From NCBI GenBank assembly GCA_027186245.1, contig CP114499.1, forward strand, positions 253,001 to 317,000: a stretch of 64,000 nt of DNA, given 5' to 3'. Source of the DNA: Coriaria nepalensis. Lineage: Eukaryota > Streptophyta > Magnoliopsida > Cucurbitales > Coriariaceae. The position numbers and the translations under genes were made by a program. The first letter of the stretch is position 1; every line of letters starts with the position of its first letter. Below, in pieces: positions 34,125-45,400 of the stretch. The notes beneath the pieces are model-generated. The model was not told where the DNA came from and ran no database searches. It saw only the letters and a list, made by a program, of their open reading frames with translations.

Positions 34125-35385
34125 TTACACTTTAGAACAGAATGGACAACACGAAAAGCAAGAGAACCATTTCCTGAAATCCAGGGTCATTGTTGTCTCT
34201 TTAGAGCTAGTAGCTTCTCCCGGTTCCTGTTTCTTAGACGGCACTGCCTCCGGCAGCGAGCCTAGCCCCGACTTCTGCCTTTTCTTCTCTGCTCCGCTTA
34301 TCTTTCTAGACATAGTCTTTTCTCCATCTCCAGTCAATCTGCATATCAAAAATAAGATCATAACTAATTTTTTTGTCTTTTCATTTTACTATAAGAAAAA
34401 AGTCACCCAAAAGAAAAAGTTCTTACATTGGAAATGCAAAAGATTTCATGCTTTCATCGGACCGATGGGAAAGCTGAGCCAAATGATGCATTGAGTCAAG
34501 AGGCGAAACATGTTCTTGATGGTGATCGTGATATTGACTTTCCAAAAACTGTTCCTGCTTTTCGAAATTCCCTTTCCGGTTTCCCGAATTCTCCCTTATG
34601 ACCTCCCTCATTGTCTCAGAAGCTGTTGCTTCCGTTACTACTTCCAAATCCGAATCCGAATCCAAACCTACACCACTTTCCAAGCCCACATCAGCCGGTT
34701 TAGAAACCATACATTGAGTTGTATGCGATAATTCAATATATGGTGAAGACATTATGTCTTGTTCATACAGTGTTCCAAGGTCTCCTGATTTTCTCAACCA
34801 ATTGACTTGCTCTCTAGTGAAACTCACATTTCCCTCGTGAATACTAAACAATGATTCGTTCGAAGCAACACTCCATTCCAAAGGGGCAGTAGATTTGGTC
34901 CGAGCAAACACATAGTCTGGAATTCTAAACGAAGAAGAAGACGGGTTGATTTGGTTTCTGTCCATTGTCTGATTTGGAGGTAATTGAATCGCCATGTCAT
35001 CAGACGATGATGATGATTGTCCGTTTTTAGGCATAGAGCTTGCTGGAAACTCCTCTTCCTCTTGGACAAAATCCAACATGTCTTCCTCGTTTGTTTGAGG
35101 AGTTGTTGTTGTGGGGCCACCCAGTTGGATGTGGTCGCCATTGTGGTCAGAAGATGACGCGTAGGAGGAGGAAGGGCTCAATGATTTGCGGGACCGGACT
35201 GGGTAATCTTGTTGGAGATGATCATTTTCATTTGTTGTGTTGGAATGGACGGTTGAGATCGAAGAAGGGGATCTTGGACCGGATGAATTTTGACCGAATA
35301 TAAAGGGGTGATCATCTTCATGTGTGCTTGGTTTGTTCAGTTTTTCGCTTGTACTACTTCTTCCTGTCTCACACTTGGATTCCAT
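34125..35385 (-). CDS. Plant protein of unknown function, Cys-rich C terminus
   Basis: Two exons, 35385-34427 and 34338-34125, 390 residues. I do not recognise the family. The N-terminal 150 residues are Ser/Asp/Glu-rich and low-complexity. The best-structured part is around EWSVASNESLFSIHEGN and SFTREQVNWLRKSGDL. An acidic stretch follows (ESGVGLDSDSDLEVV). After the intron there is a basic segment (SRKISGAEKKRQKSG), and the protein ends KWFSCFSCCPFCSKV, with five Cys in the last 11 residues. That tail could be a palmitoylation or metal-binding site, but this is speculation. It has no signal peptide or membrane segment. It is convergent with TOM5 and divergent from the glycine-rich RNA-binding gene. 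Confidence 0.82.
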
Positions 35386-36908
35386 AACCGAAAAGAAGAA
35401 TGTCTTGTTTTGGTTTTAGCTGTCTTCCGCAATGTTCCTAATGATCATAGAAGAATACAATACACTAATTGAAGCAACCAGAAAATTGAAACAAGAAAGC
35501 AATCAAAGAAAAAGGGAAGTTAGAGATTCTTACATGGAAACAATGTTTTTGGGTCTCAAATATTATCCAGGTGGGGCTGCAGATCTTGCCAGAGAAACTC
35601 AAACAACGTTCTCATTTCCTGGAAAATCAGCAGACCCTAGAAAAATATCTAATCAAAACAACCTCAAAACCAGAGAGGAAGAGAGAGATTGAGAGTGTAA
35701 GGAAGAGAGTGAAGGGAATGGTAGAGAGAATGAGAGGAAGGAGAGAGAAAGAAAGGGAAGCAAGTCTTATGTGTAATTTTGAGGTAGTGCTGAGGTTCAG
35801 GCGTTTATTTCTCTGTTTCACTTCTTTCAGATATAACCAAACTCTCTTTGCTTTGGCGCGCCTTCTGTAACTACAACCCAACCAACATATGGAAAAGATT
35901 AAAGGTTTTAAGTTTCCCGCATTTTGTGGGACCGGCTGAAAAAAACCCTAAACCCCAACATATATATATATAAGTATCACATCAAATCTTATAATATTCA
36001 TAAAAATTATATTTATATATTTTATAATTATATAATAAAATAATATTTATAATTATCATAAAATTTAATATCGAATAAATTTAAATGATGTAAGAGAATA
36101 AATAGACACGTGGAAGTCATACGAAAGTCAACAAAAAACTTATATGGATCTCTAAGAGGTACCCCCATTACACCGGTTTAATTGAACGGTTGAGATTCAT
36201 TTTTAGATCATTCATACAAACCTCCTCGCATTTTCGTATAAAGGCATATAAACCCTCCGTCATCAAAATCATCGCTAGGGTTTTAGACTGTTGAGAAAGA
36301 AGAAGAAGAAGGTAACACTTCGATTTCTGGAACTCTCGTTACGATTTCTTTTCTGCTTTCATTTCATGTTCTATTGCCATTGATTCTGCTTGCTGTATGC
36401 TTTTTCTATTGCCATTGTCCGGTGATTCTGCTCGTTTTTTTAAAAATCGTCCCAAAATGGTTGCTTTCTGGCTTTCGATAGGAGACCATTTTTAGTTGAA
36501 CGGATAATTTTAGTGGTTTTCTTTTTGTGTGTTCTAGTGATGTGAAAAAGGAAAGGCTTTTTCATGAAGTTTTCGAATCGTTTAGTTTGGGTGTTGCAAT
36601 ACAAATTTTCGTCTTCTTAACCTTGTTTGTTGTGTGGTTCGGACTGGAATTTTGAGAAATTTTTGTGTTTATATAAGAAGTGAGCTTGATGTTGTTTGTT
36701 TCATTTATATGGTACATATCATATATTTGAAAGCCTGTTTGTATGTGATTATTTTTCTCATCTTCATGTCCATTTGATGTTTGTATACACTATTCTTGGA
36801 CCGAGTATAATAGACTGTAAAAAGACTTGAGTTTCACTCTAGTTTTAATGCGCACAATTATACTGAGTCTGAAGTTCATTTCTCTTGCTTTGTTATAGGT
36901 TTTACACA
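35386..36908. other. Divergent promoter region and GR-RBP leader
   Basis: From left: the GA-rich promoter and leader of the minus-strand unknown gene, a telo-box (AAACCCTAAACCCC near 35943), an AT-rich core, then for the plus-strand gene a TATA box TATAAAG (36237-36243), an inverted telo-box TAGGGTTT (36276-36283) and a leader exon ending at 36311. A 5' UTR intron spans 36312-36898. Confidence 0.6.
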
Positions 36909-38278
36909 ATGGCTTTCCTCAGCAGACTGGGAAATATACTGAGGCAGGGTATTGCTGCCAAGCAGCTTGGTTCTGAAGTGCAGACCTCAAAATTGTCAAT
37001 TTTACAAGCTGTGCGATTCATGTCTTCTATGTCCAGTTCAAAACTCTTCATTGGAGGTCATCTATTTCCTTCTTTTCTTATCTGGAGAGAGAGGAGAAAG
37101 AAGAAGAGGGGGGGGGGGGGGGGGGGTTATAGCCAATGACTCAATTTTTGTGATGCAGGTCTTTCTTACAATACTGATGACCAGAGTTTGAGAGAAGCCT
37201 TCACTAAATATGGGGATGTCGTCGAAGGTATATCATCAATTTTTCTGTGTTACTTAGTGCAAGTTGCAGATAAATGAAGCACGAAGGAGATTTAAAAATG
37301 CGTGTATACCATGAAATATTAAGCATTAAGAAAGTAGTATCTGTGATAAGTGGTCATTGCAGCTCGTGATGTGTAGGAAGCAAGTGCCAATGAGTTTTAT
37401 TTTTATTATGCTTTCTTTATAGTGGTAAAAATTGAGGAGTGCTTTCTTTATATTTCCATATAAAATGATATTTTATTATTTTGTTTCTTTTTATTTTTTC
37501 TTAGCAAGAGTGATTGTGGATCGTGAAAGTGGAAGATCTCGAGGATTTGGATTTGTGACTTACACTTCAACTGAGGAGGCCTCTAGTGCAATTCAAGCCT
37601 TGGATGGCCAGGTATTACTGGCCACTTGTTTCTTTCACATAGTGCGTTTAATATAATCTATTCATACAAAATACTGGCTTTGGCCTACTGAAGCATAGGC
37701 CTGAAGAATCCTGAGAATAGATATAGTACTCGATTCCTACAGTAAATCTCTGCTTGTCAAGTTTCTGAGCTGTTAAGGGTGCTTATTCTTCTAGTTGTGA
37801 AAATCCTACTCTAATCCCTTTAACCAATTTTCCCTGTTCATTCTCCTGTCAGGATCTTCATGGACGTCAAGTAAGTGTCAACTATGCTACTGATAGAGCT
37901 CGTGGCTTTGGAGGAGGAGGTGGTGGCTATGGTGGAGGTGGATATGGAGGTGGTGGATACGGTGGAGGCAGTGGAGGTTATGGTGGTGGTAGTGGAGGAT
38001 ACGGTGGTGACTCTGGCGGCTATGGTGGTGGAGGTAGTTATAACCAGGCAAGTGGAGGAGGCTTTGGCAATGATGGAAATGAAGTAGGAGGCTATAATAA
38101 TGCTGGTGGTAGCTTTGGAAGTGGTGGAATTTCTGGTGGGGATAACGTCTTCGGTGGTGGTTCTGACAACAGTGGTGGTTTTGGATATACTGCAGGTGAT
38201 AAAAACCAAGGTGAATCTTTCCAAGGAGGTTATCAGGTCAATGCTGATGATACTCCTGATTTTGCTAAAAGGGCCTGA
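36909..38278 (+). CDS. GR-RBP3: Glycine-rich RNA-binding protein, mitochondrial type
   Basis: Four coding exons: 36909-37056, 37159-37227, 37505-37611 and 37853-38278, 249 residues. The first 40 residues ([14 protein letters not shown], no acids until residue 25) look like a mitochondrial presequence ending near RFMSSMSS. One RRM follows, with RNP2 LFIGGL and RNP1 RGFGFVTY. The rest is a Gly/Tyr-rich tail with GGYGG repeats, ending in an acidic [10 protein letters not shown]. Proteins of this shape bind organellar RNA, and several act in mitochondrial editing or cold tolerance. The nearest Arabidopsis protein by memory is At5g61030. A 19-base G run (37108-37126) sits in the first coding intron. 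The Thr-rich open frame opposite exon 4 is a by-product of the GGN repeats. Confidence 0.92.
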
Positions 38279-38708
38279 TTAGAAAATTGCTTCAACCAGT
38301 TATATCTTAATTGAACTTTTCTCTTCTACTTTTATTCTACTCTTGTTAGATTTGATTTGGCAAAGTTCAATTTTCCATCCTTTTATGTGCACAATGTGTT
38401 TACCTCAAATAGAAAAGTATATTAGCAACTAATTTAATTTCTGGATTCTGCTCTAATTTTTGTGTCTATATGTATCATGAAATCTGTGGCTGTTTTTCGA
38501 CCCTAAACTGGAGTTTCAAGTCAAATTGGTGTTTCAAAATTCTCTCCTCGGAATGAAAGAATTGAATTGGCAGAGTGGGTGTTTCACAAATTTGGGTTGA
38601 GGTATTTAGAATGTGATAATATGCAGTCCATAAAAGAAAGGATAAAATAGCAAAATCGGCAATTTTCATGTTTCTGAAAAAACAGAACAAGAACTGCAAA
38701 ACTCACTT
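38279..38708. other. Convergent 3' flanks
   Basis: 3' UTRs of the GR-RBP gene (+) and the POLAR-like gene (-). Nothing else is seen. Confidence 0.5.
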
Positions 38709-41133
38709 CTATTTCAATTGCACCGAATCTTTCTCCATAGAAAACAACCATCTTTGTGCATTCAAAACCACAGGGGAACCTTTTCGGGTTTTCTCCACAA
38801 TCTGCCTAATAAATTGCTTCTCCATTTCATCCTCATAATCACTAATTTCATCAACACTATCATCGCCACCATAACTTAAATCCCGAACCACTGATTCGTT
38901 CATTTCCATTGAAATTTTTCTATTTTCATTTGCTCTTGAAGATGGCGAACACTCCTCTTCAGAATCATCAAGCCTCATCAACTCTTCATACGCCTCGTTG
39001 TAAGCATCTAGAGCCTCTCCTGACAAATCCATAACAAGAGGCTGGACCCGTAATTTGTTTTCTTCCTCTTCTTCCTCAGAAGGTAAAGATTGAAATTTAA
39101 GGTCCATGGACTCCCTCTGAGAATTCTGGTGCTTTGATTTTGTGCTTTGCTGTTCCTTTCTCTGGCTGTTTTGAAGCGCTGTTTCGAGTTCTTCAACCCG
39201 AGCTTCAAGCCTGGACTGGATAACTTGATGAAGCCTCAAGGTAAGCTCTCTGGACGAAACTGCATAGTTTCCAATGTCACTTGGCAGATCGCTTTTACCT
39301 TGATTTGGCTTCCCTCGAGCAGAATCTCCAGTATATCCTGAATCAAGCTGCACATAAACATGAAGATTAAGCATTTTACAAATTCACAACAAAATCTTGA
39401 ATATAAAATAAAAGGCTTCATTTCTAGTATCAGAGGTAGAAATAATTCAAATATAATTTTTTTTTAATTAGTAGTTTTAAGACCATGTTTACCTCAACAA
39501 GCACGGACAATCTTCTATGCATGCTAGAGGTATTTATATCAAGTCCCAATCTCTCCAATTCGGCTTCAAGTTCTGCTTCGATTTTACTCATACAGTTGGA
39601 ACTCTCTGCTGTCTTGTGGTCATAAGATTCTTTGCCGTCAATCTTTTTGGACCCATCGTCCATGTTATTATGTTGTTCAGGATAAAAAGGACATAGTCCC
39701 CGAAGATAGAATGGATTGTCATAAGTACCACTCGATTCACATTTATCATTTGTGAGCTCTTGCACAGTCAAAGAATCTTTAATCTCAAGTTCCTCTTGTA
39801 AATCTTGAACCAAATTCTCGGACTGCTTTAACAGTTCTTTTAGCTTCTCTACTTCCTTCTTATTTGCTATGAAAGAAGATAATATGCCAATAGATATCCC
39901 GAGACAGAAAAGAAATGGTGGCGAACCTGATAAAAGCAAGGTTTTGCAATTGAGTATGAAGGGTACTTAGTCATACGATAACAATTTAAGTAACTATATT
40001 CTCAGGGAATCGAAGGTATATGCTTGTTTTGTTTCCACCAAAAAAAAAAAAAAAACACATCTAAAATGGACGAAAAAGAAACAAACTTTATAGCCTCCAT
40101 TTGGAAACACTTATTTTTTGGCCAGCTTAGGCTCATAAAATCCACTTTGAGCCTACAAATAAAATCATGCTATTCAAAACGTCAGTTTCATAAATTTCCC
40201 CAAATGGAGGCTTAAATGAATCAAACAAATGCTATATATACTCTACGAGTTATATATAAACAAAGAAACCCAATACTTCTCACCTTTTGTTTTACGCAAT
40301 TGTTTCCCACTACTAGCCGTTTTACCAGTACTACCCAATCCTGCTATCCGTTCCCTTTCCGTCTTCTTAATACCTTTCATCTTTGGGCTCTTTAAAGAAC
40401 AGATTTTAGGTAGCAGAGGAACCCCATGCACATCCTTGTTCTCTTCAAAATCACTTTCTTTATCCAATTTCTTTTCCTCCACACTAGTTTGATGTCTATA
40501 AGAATCCCAATATCTTCTACTAATAATTCGGGTCCCATCACTGACCATTAGGGGCCTCATTGCCTGTGGTGATGCAGGAGAGGGAAGGGGATTTAGAATG
40601 TACTCTTCCATTTCTGTACTTTCTCTGTAAAGCTGAGCCATAACACAGCTTTCGAGTGAACTTAAAGGCCTAACCAATCTACCATTGAGGCGTTTAGTTC
40701 GGAGAGAGCTTGTCCTCCTCATAGCACCATGATAAGAACCCATTTTTTTTGTAGAACGCTCAGTAACTGCATTATCCAAACTATCATCAATATTTCCATT
40801 CATCACGAGCCCTGATGAAACTTTTGTAAGAGAAAGTACATCATTATAGTTTTCCTCGCAAGCCTCTGAAATTTCTGGATTTTCACCATCAAACCCACTT
40901 GTAGAAGCCACTTCCATGGCTGAAGAAGTACTCTCTAAATTTTCTTCGCCCATTATCTTATTTCTCCGAATAAATCTGCTTAAGGGAAGATCAGAGGATT
41001 TAGATTTCTCAGATAAAATTTGTCTTTCCAATAAGCTACTGTTATTATTGTTATCTCCATCCCGAAAGTGATTCTGCCAATACTTGGCCAAATATCCAGC
41101 ACCCGCTGCTGCTGCAACAACCCATATATCCAT
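38709..41133 (-). CDS. POLAR-like coiled-coil protein
   Basis: Three exons, 41133-40284, 39926-39493 and 39347-38709, 640 residues. The N terminus is hydrophobic (MDIWVVAAAAGAGYLAKYW). A second membrane-like segment opens exon 2 (PPFLFCLGISIGILSSFIA). Coiled-coil regions follow (KEVEKLKELLKQSENLVQDL and SRLEARVEELETALQNS). The conserved SKIEAELEAELERLGLDI and the later SRELTLRLHQVIQSRLE are features I associate with proteins annotated as POLAR LOCALIZATION DURING ASYMMETRIC DIVISION AND REDISTRIBUTION-like. POLAR itself marks the cell pole in asymmetric stomatal-lineage divisions. The exact role of this long member is unknown. The acidic C-terminal third is low-complexity. Intron 1 carries a small inverted-repeat element. 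The gene call is strong, the family name moderate. Confidence 0.85.
40092..40212. mobile_element. Small terminal-inverted-repeat element (MITE-like) in intron
   Basis: AGCCTCCATTTGG at the left end reappears as its reverse complement CCAAATGGAGGCT at the right end, about 120 bp apart. It lies inside intron 1 of the POLAR-like gene. It has no coding capacity. Target-site duplication is unclear (TTTAT on the left, TAAAT on the right), so the superfamily is not assigned. Confidence 0.65.
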
Positions 41134-42357
41134 TTTCTACTCTCCCTTCTGGAGAAAGTAGAATTTAAAGAGAGAATAAAAAGACTAAACTAACTAGATT
41201 ATGTTGATTCGATACGCAGAATCAGAATTCTAGAGCCAACAGATTCCACCTAAGAATCTTTCAATTTCGATACAATAATTGAAAACAGCAAACTTTCACA
41301 GAGTTTATAAATCTCAAGAGGAAACAATGTCCAAACATGAGTACAGGAAGACCCATCAATCAAGAAAAATCCCAGACCTAATAACTCATGCCAAACTGAA
41401 AGCAACCATTGAACCTGGAATTACGTCGATCGAAGCAACTATGTAACCTGCTCAAAGCAACACATTCTTCTCGATTGAATATTAATTGATCAGGAAAAAA
41501 AAAAACAACAACAACACATGTTTCTCAATTATTTAACACATCATAGGGCATAGACGAAGCTGGAGACACTGCAGTAACGGACGGAAATATAGAAGAAAAA
41601 GAAGAAGAAGAAGAAGAAGAACGTGAAAATTGTTCAGTGAGAAGCATGTGGTTCTGTCGGGAGGGAGAAAAAGTAATTACTTTCCCGGGAAAAAATGAAA
41701 GGCGAAGTTTGATTCTTTGAAGAATCTATCCGATTAAGATGATGAATTCTTCTTTGCAGATTGGAAAATCGTCGACGAAAGAAAAGGGCCCGACTGTCCC
41801 GCCCTCATCTTCTTCCCTCGTTATCTACTTTTTTAGAGGAACGGCCCCCAACACCCCAACTGACTGAACTCCTTTGAAAAATAAAAGACATTAAACAATT
41901 AATTAATTATTTTATATATAGATTTTTTCTTTTTTTTTTAAAAAGAGTAAAAGACATTTTATTTATTTTATAAATTAAACTTAAAATTTTAAAAATTTTA
42001 TTAAAAAATTAATCAATTTTATTATTTATTCTATTTTAATAATCCGAATTATTTTTAATCCGACTCATTTAATAATTATTTTAAGATAATACGTAAAGTC
42101 GTCAAGTGCTTGTCAATCCCCAACCAAAGTGACAGCACAAATGGTCGGCGAAACTGATACTTCACTTGTCATGTGTTGATCACCAACTCTTGTTTTTTCC
42201 TACCTGTTTTTTGAAACTGATATCTTATGAACATTAACGAGACATTCATATAACCAAAGGAGTGTAGATCTAAATAGAATATATGTAAAGAAAAATGAAG
42301 ATTTCTAAGCAAAATAGAATAAACAATAATATAGAAGAAGTACGAAGGAGTGTAGAG
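41134..42357. other. POLAR-like promoter/leader and PSP 3' flank
   Basis: Contains the leader and promoter of the POLAR-like gene (GAA tract near 41590-41620) and then AT-rich sequence. The PSP 3' UTR adjoins 42357. No other gene is recognised. Confidence 0.5.
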
Positions 42358-44537
42358 CTATCCGAGGGAATTGATTAGATCTCGAAAATTAAATACCACC
42401 CAATCAGATTTCGCCGCAACAGCCTCTCTGAACTGAACTCCCGCGTAACATATAAACAAGTCGGCACCTCCCGGTTTACGGGCCTACATATCAAAATAGT
42501 CAAATGTATAAAGATTGAGAATAACATACCCACAATATGTATGAAGCTCATATTATGAGCCCCATTCAAATTGGACGTTTAAAATGAAGTAAATTCTGAT
42601 CACGCTGTCAAGAAAAAAATAGATTTGTATCTAGATCAACACTAAAAGGAAAATGGAAGTTTTATGAGTCTAAACTAGATTTTATATTGCAAAATAGTAG
42701 ATTTGAAGTTTTCATGAATTTTCTTACCTCAAGATCAGTCGCACCATCCCCAATCATGACCAAAGTGTTGTAGCCATGTGCCTGGAAACCAGTGTAATCA
42801 ATTTCAGCAAGAAAATTACCCAAAATTTCCAAACAGAAAGTAACAAAAGACTGACCTTTCTGAGTTGTTGCACAGCAGCAGCTTTGCCTCCACTCCTAGA
42901 AGTGGGTTCATTTTTATCAAATCCCAAAAATTCTCCCGAGCTTCCAAACAGAAGATTATTCGCAAAAATATGTTCATGAGGAATCTCAAGGATTGATGCA
43001 ACAGGCTTCAAAAGGAAGTTGATCAGTTCGTAATCACCATGAAATTTAGATGCTGATAATTCAATTATTCACATTAAATAGGACAGAAGATAAGCATACC
43101 CAATCATGTGATTACATTAAATCTTCTTACCTCATAGTATCATTCTATCTAGAATGCTTTAAATAAAGGATTAATTGCTAAAAACCTTTAACTATAGTAG
43201 TATAGTGAGCATGCACACATCACCCCATTACTGTAAAAACCATCAAAATACCTCCTTCTTGCCAAAAATTTTGCAATTCGATAACACTTCGAGGAGCTTA
43301 AATAGCAGATTGAATGGTATTTTATTTAGTGATTTTGGGAGTTAAGTGCCTAAATCGAATGGTATAGGGGAGTCGTCAGTGCTTATATAGTGCAAAAGGT
43401 GACATCAGATAGTTTTATAGTGCAAAGGAATCAGTAGAATGGAGAAAGTAATTCCAACTATTTAGATAAACATACATTGATCATTTGACGAAAACCTCCG
43501 GAAATTAGATAAACCTCAATATTATTAGCTTTCAGCTTCTTCACCAACTCATCTATGCCGGGAGAGAGCCTACACAAAGAATAAGCATTACTGAATTTAA
43601 AGACTAGAAAAATTTGGCAACCATATTTCAGATTAAACTAGATACATGTACAAATTATGTTTTAAGGAAATGGAACAGAAGAGATTGGCGGAGTGTAGTG
43701 TGCTATATATCACCATATCTAACTTGAGATTCTTACAACTACATATTGGTTACATTGAAATACACAGGTAAAAATATAAGAACCACTTAACAAACCTCGG
43801 TGGCCTTTTAGCAAGGAAATCATTGACTTGAGAAAGGGAAGGATTGAACAAAGATAGTCTAGCAGCTAAGGCCTCCTCAAAAGGTACCGAACCACCCATT
43901 GCCCTAAGAAAATAAAAAATAAAAAGCTAATAACCATTTATGATTCTGAAAATTGATGAATTGAAGGGAGAAAACATTCGATTCTACCTAGCAGTCCATT
44001 CTGCAACAGCCTTTCCTGCTCCACAATAATCCGCTAGTTCGTCAATTCCTTCATCTAGGCAAACTGTGCTATCAACATCAAAGCACACTGCATTTGCACT
44101 TTTCCACACCTCAAGTACCTCTATAATATCAAGAGTTCAATATGAGTACAGCTGTAAACAAATAATAATAAATAGCAAAACCACCCCCAAAGAAATTTAG
44201 TTATCTTGTTTCCTCAAAAATCTTCAGAAAACACATAAACAATTCAGTAAGAGAACATAATCTTTAAAAAGAGAAAAAAAAAAACTCAAAGTCTATGATT
44301 CCTACCTTTGGATGGTAGAGTGTTGTCGAATTGGCCAATTGCCGGAGCTGCTTCTTCTTCTATTGGTTGAACAGAAGCAGAGATTGGATTAAGCGACAGG
44401 GGATGATTTTTCATCATTGGAGCTCTATTTATGTATAAACTCTTTCTAAATTGTGGAGACAGCTTATTAGGACGAAAAGAAAAATCTCCTTTCCTACAAC
44501 GAGTAGGTGATGGGGCTATTCGCATTAAAGCTTCCAT
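42358..44537 (-). CDS. PSP: Phosphoserine phosphatase, chloroplastic
   Basis: Catalyses the last step of the phosphorylated serine pathway, 3-phosphoserine to serine, in plastids. Seven exons agree in phase: 44537-44306, 44120-43988, 43903-43796, 43569-43476, 43005-42856, 42781-42728 and 42483-42358, 298 residues. Residues 1-75 are a transit peptide (basic, Ser/Pro-rich). HAD-family motifs are complete: the nucleophile Asp in CFDVDSTVCLDE (first Asp about residue 92), motif II Ser in YLISGGFRQM, the Lys of GGKAAAVQQLRK, and motif IV in MIGDGATDLEAR. No lesion is visible. A leader intron is likely, with a donor near 44902, and promoter Site II boxes lie at 44979-44997. It neighbours PDCB; PSP (At1g18640) and PDCB3 (At1g18650) are adjacent in Arabidopsis, from memory. 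Confidence 0.95.
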
Positions 44538-45400
44538 CGATCTATCTGCTCACAATAACAAAAAATCAAATAATACTTGCATTAATAATCTCAGCCCAAA
44601 AAAGGAAATGAAATCTCAAGATTTCGTTGAAATGTTCATGTTTCATAGAAACGGATCGTGACTCAACCAATTGAAAATCGGAAGCAAACGGAAATAATTA
44701 TTGATTAAGGCTCCAGACAGAAAGAAAAAGCACATATTTCTGTCTTACTAACAGTTTTACATCAGAAACTGGAGATCGAGACACTAAGCCGAGACTCTAT
44801 CGTGGGACTTATGGAGTTCGATTGAGCATTCTTAATGAAGCTGGAAGAGAAAGTAGAAGCTTTTCATGATTAATTGGAAGAAAGGAGCTCTGAAATAATT
44901 ACCGAGAAGGAGATGAATCGTCGTCGGAGTGAAAAGAATCGGTAGTTCCAGGAAGACGAAGAAGAAAAGAATGTCTTGTGGGCTGGGCCGGGGCCCAATA
45001 TGATTTTAATTAAAAAATTATAGTGATTTATTTTTGAGATATATTTGAGTATTATATTATTTAAAATATGATTTATTTATTTATATTAAAGTATGAATAA
45101 TAATTTATTCATAAACCACTAGAGAACCCAACCTTCACACAAATCATAACATTTTATTGACATCTTAGATCTAGAATTGTAGACATATAAGAAAGAAAAC
45201 AAGAGAATTCAGGTAAGCCCTTCCCCAAATCACACTCACAATTACAGTATTACACCACTAATTAAACTCCATAATTTATGAAAGAAACCGCATTCATTTT
45301 CATGCTTACTCTATACATTGATCACATAAAATTCATAACACACTCTCTCCTACCAATCATATCATGATCATGCATGACATGATGTGCTTTATAAAACCCA
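44538..45400. other. PSP leader/promoter and PDCB 3' flank
   Basis: The PSP leader intron and 5' UTR extend to about 44965, then the Site II boxes, then AT-rich spacer and the PDCB 3' UTR. No additional gene is seen. Confidence 0.5.
44979..44997. promoter_or_regulatory. Three overlapping Site II boxes in the PSP promoter
   Basis: TGGGCT, TGGGCC and GGCCCA lie within 19 bp (44979-44984, 44984-44989, 44992-44997) just upstream of the inferred PSP transcription start. The last two form a near-palindrome. Confidence 0.55.

Noticed and set aside
37838..38224. Thr/Ser-rich minus-strand ORF of 128 codons
   Set aside because: It is the antisense shadow of the GGN-repeat exon of the glycine-rich RNA-binding gene.
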